Position numbers and translations under genes: made by a program
Assembly (NCBI GenBank): GCA_902774285.1
Contig: CACYHO010000001.1
Location: forward strand, 137,303-201,302
DNA: 64,000 nt
Source: an uncultured Pseudomonadota bacterium
Lineage (GTDB): Bacteria > Pseudomonadota > Alphaproteobacteria > Rs-D84
Direction: 5' to 3'
In this document: positions 63,702 through 64,000 of the stretch, one piece after another
How the letters are laid out: each line of letters begins with the position of its first letter
Position numbering within the stretch: the stretch's first letter is position 1
The notes under the pieces: generated by a model
Seen by the model: only the letters and a program-made list of their open reading frames with translations
The model's database searches: none
What the model was told of the DNA's origin: nothing

Positions 63702-64000
63702 TTATTTATTTCCAGATTTTATTTTACGCATTACCACCATTATTCCAGCTGGTGTCATTCCTGGAATTCTTGATAATGCTGCAATATTTTCAGGTCGCGT
63801 TTTGGTTAACTTTTCAACCAATTCATTTGTTAAACCTGGTAAATCTTTATAATCGAATTTTGCTGGTATTTTTAATTCGGCATCGCGTTTATAGTTTGCA
63901 ATTTCACGTTCATTTCTTTGAATATATCCGGCATAAAATTTATCATTTTCGTTGGCTGTACTTTTTCGCATATTCAAAATTTGTTCGTGTAATTCATGCG
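63702..64000 (-). CDS. mnmG: MnmG (GidA), C-terminal part
   Basis: The frame is open to the window edge; 98 C-terminal residues are visible. KFYAGYIQRNEREIANYKRDAELKIPAKFDYKDLPGLTNELVEKLTKTRPENIAALSRIPGMTPAGIMVVM matches the end of MnmG, whose family has YxxYIxRQxxEI, IPxxxDYxxxxGLSxExxxKL and RPxTxxQAxRIPGxTPAAI. MnmG with MnmE modifies the wobble uridine of several tRNAs. The flavin-binding part lies outside the window. The stop is 25 bp before tRNA-Thr(CGT), which is on the same strand and downstream. Confidence 0.9.
   Translation of the reverse strand, partial: HELHEQILNMRKSTANENDKFYAGYIQRNEREIANYKRDAELKIPAKFDYKDLPGLTNELVEKLTKTRPENIAALSRIPGMTPAGIMVVMRKIKSGNK

Overview
This window looks like a piece of chromosome from an AT-rich (roughly one-third G+C by eye), small-genome, Gram-negative alphaproteobacterium, probably host-associated. 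The evidence is lipid A genes (lpxC, lpxK), a LolC/LolD lipoprotein exporter, a VirB3/VirB4 pair of the kind spread through Rickettsiales and relatives, a 44-residue alpha-type ribosomal protein L36 and divergent alpha-like cell-division and elongasome genes. The taxon is inferred; there is no rRNA in the window. Housekeeping genes dominate, and no transposase, integrase or CRISPR array was seen.

Layout. 1-2.2 kb: 3' part of a periplasmic-binding-fold protein and a NagZ-like glycosidase. 2.2-2.9 kb: tRNA-Gly and tRNA-Tyr with tandem copies of the tRNA-Tyr tail. 3-6.9 kb: small accessory genes (lipoproteins, HAD phosphatase, acetyltransferase, unknown membrane proteins). 6.9-10.6 kb: lolD, lolC and a secretin lipoprotein. 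11-13.9 kb: ftsQ and a fused ftsA-rpe gene, facing tsaE-uvrB. 16-20.5 kb: AsmA-like gene, then aspS read from tRNA-Thr through a T-box-like leader. 20.5-26.4 kb: alkD, tRNA-Met with a tail repeat, PagL-like gene, ung, an HhH glycosylase and gyrB. 26.5-31.7 kb: RusA-like nuclease and a type IVb pilus operon. 31.8-34.7 kb: lipid A operon. 34.8-36.2 kb: tRNA-fMet with a tail repeat and an isolated phage tail-fibre-like gene. 36.3-40.9 kb: glf and three glycosyltransferases. 41-44.3 kb: virB3, virB4 and an exported HExxH protein. 44.6-54.8 kb: rpmJ, SufD-like gene, ychF, dnaG, topA and rodA-mrdA-mreD-mreC. 54.9-58.9 kb: rpmI-rplT-pheS-pheT. 59.3-63.6 kb: ileS with an attenuator leader, nth. The right end holds tRNA-Thr(CGT) and the 3' end of mnmG.

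How the parts work together: envelope building is the main theme (lipid A, outer-membrane lipoprotein sorting, rod elongation, septation, surface glycans, type IVb pilus), next to base-excision repair (ung, HhH glycosylase, alkD, nth, uvrB) and aminoacyl-tRNA synthetases.

Most notable observations: (1) aspS appears to carry a T-box riboswitch of unusual compact form that could act on translation, starting directly at the CCA end of tRNA-Thr; (2) ileS has a transcription attenuator with a ten-residue, four-isoleucine leader peptide that is probably leaderless; (3) FtsA is fused in frame to a complete ribulose-phosphate 3-epimerase directly behind its membrane-targeting helix; (4) three tRNA loci are followed by structured repeats ending in a copy of the last 19-20 nt of the upstream tRNA, like the E. 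coli tyrT/RtT repeats, with covarying stems.
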